From contig PXDP01000518.1 of assembly GCA_003565035.1 (NCBI GenBank), positions 1 to 5,490 of the forward strand: DNA of 5,490 bases, in the 5' to 3' direction. The notes beneath the pieces were generated by a model. The model searched no databases, was not told where the DNA came from, and was given only the letters and a program-made list of their open reading frames with translations. Below are positions 5,431-5,490 of this stretch, one piece after another (position 1 is the stretch's first letter; each line of letters begins with the position of its first letter). The stretch is from PVC group bacterium. GTDB lineage: Bacteria > Verrucomicrobiota > Kiritimatiellia > SS1-B-03-39 > UBA6053. The position numbers were made by a program, and so were the translations under genes.

Positions 5431-5490
5431 GACCGCCGATCGCTGATCGGCATTTTGGGACGGCGGTCGCCGTCCGCTGAGCCAATCGGC
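5431..5490. repeat. Structured intergenic repeat, copy 2 (cut by window end)
   Basis: This copy matches 5331-5390 at 58 of 60 bases, in the same orientation and offset by exactly 100 bp. The two differences (5365 A versus 5465 G; 5380 G versus 5480 A) lie in the loop of the central hairpin and in the linker between hairpins, so every stem base present is preserved. The third hairpin and closing outer arm would lie just past the window end. The 28-base spacer between copies (5403-5430) is not part of the conserved core. Confidence 0.85.

Noticed and set aside
5279..5485. 68-codon minus-strand frame across the repeat block
   Set aside because: It consists of translated repeat copies (similar peptides repeated) running into the era start; no independent support as a gene.
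5331..5490. CRISPR array
   Set aside because: Only two copies of a repeat of at least 60 bp with internal palindromes and a 28-base spacer; no cas genes and wrong repeat architecture.

Overview
The window is G+C-rich and tightly packed bacterial chromosome. It carries five protein-coding genes, one of them cut by the left edge, and ends in an intergenic block of structured repeats. The gene set suggests a Gram-negative heterotroph: an alpha-L-rhamnosidase-like glycoside hydrolase, an exported small protein, EF-P of the beta-lysylated type and an Era GTPase. I lean weakly towards the PVC superphylum (for example Kiritimatiellota or Verrucomicrobiota) because of the mix of sugar hydrolase, efp-epmA pairing and hairpin-rich intergenic repeats. 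No rRNA or other decisive marker is present, so this is a guess.

Layout: (1) bases 2-676, plus strand, C-terminal 224 residues of a GH78-like alpha-L-rhamnosidase. (2) bases 624-2174, minus strand, a 516-residue polytopic membrane protein I do not recognise; its 3' end overlaps the hydrolase 3' end by 53 bp. (3) bases 2175-2238, a short divergent promoter region with a near-consensus sigma-70 promoter (TTGACA, 17 bp, TATAAG) firing towards efp. (4) bases 2239-2805 and 2805-3692, plus strand, efp and epmA in a one-base-overlapping (TAATG) operon. (5) bases 3695-4339 and 4336-5289, minus strand, era followed by a small exported protein joined through an ATGA overlap. (6) bases 5290-5490, no gene, two direct copies (100-bp period) of a compact multi-hairpin element, the second cut by the window end.

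Functional logic: efp and epmA encode a translation factor that rescues ribosomes at polyproline and the enzyme that attaches (R)-beta-lysine to its key lysine. The enzyme has the alanine expected for beta-lysine selectivity. The divergent membrane protein contains two Pro-Pro-Pro stretches and so is a plausible EF-P client. Era is the conserved GTPase of 16S rRNA/30S maturation; its coupled downstream partner is an uncharacterised exported protein with a nine-base poly-C tract near its 5' end. The observations most worth following are the hairpin repeat, the unknown membrane protein and the era-coupled exported protein. Nothing here amounts to an obvious new defence or mobile system.
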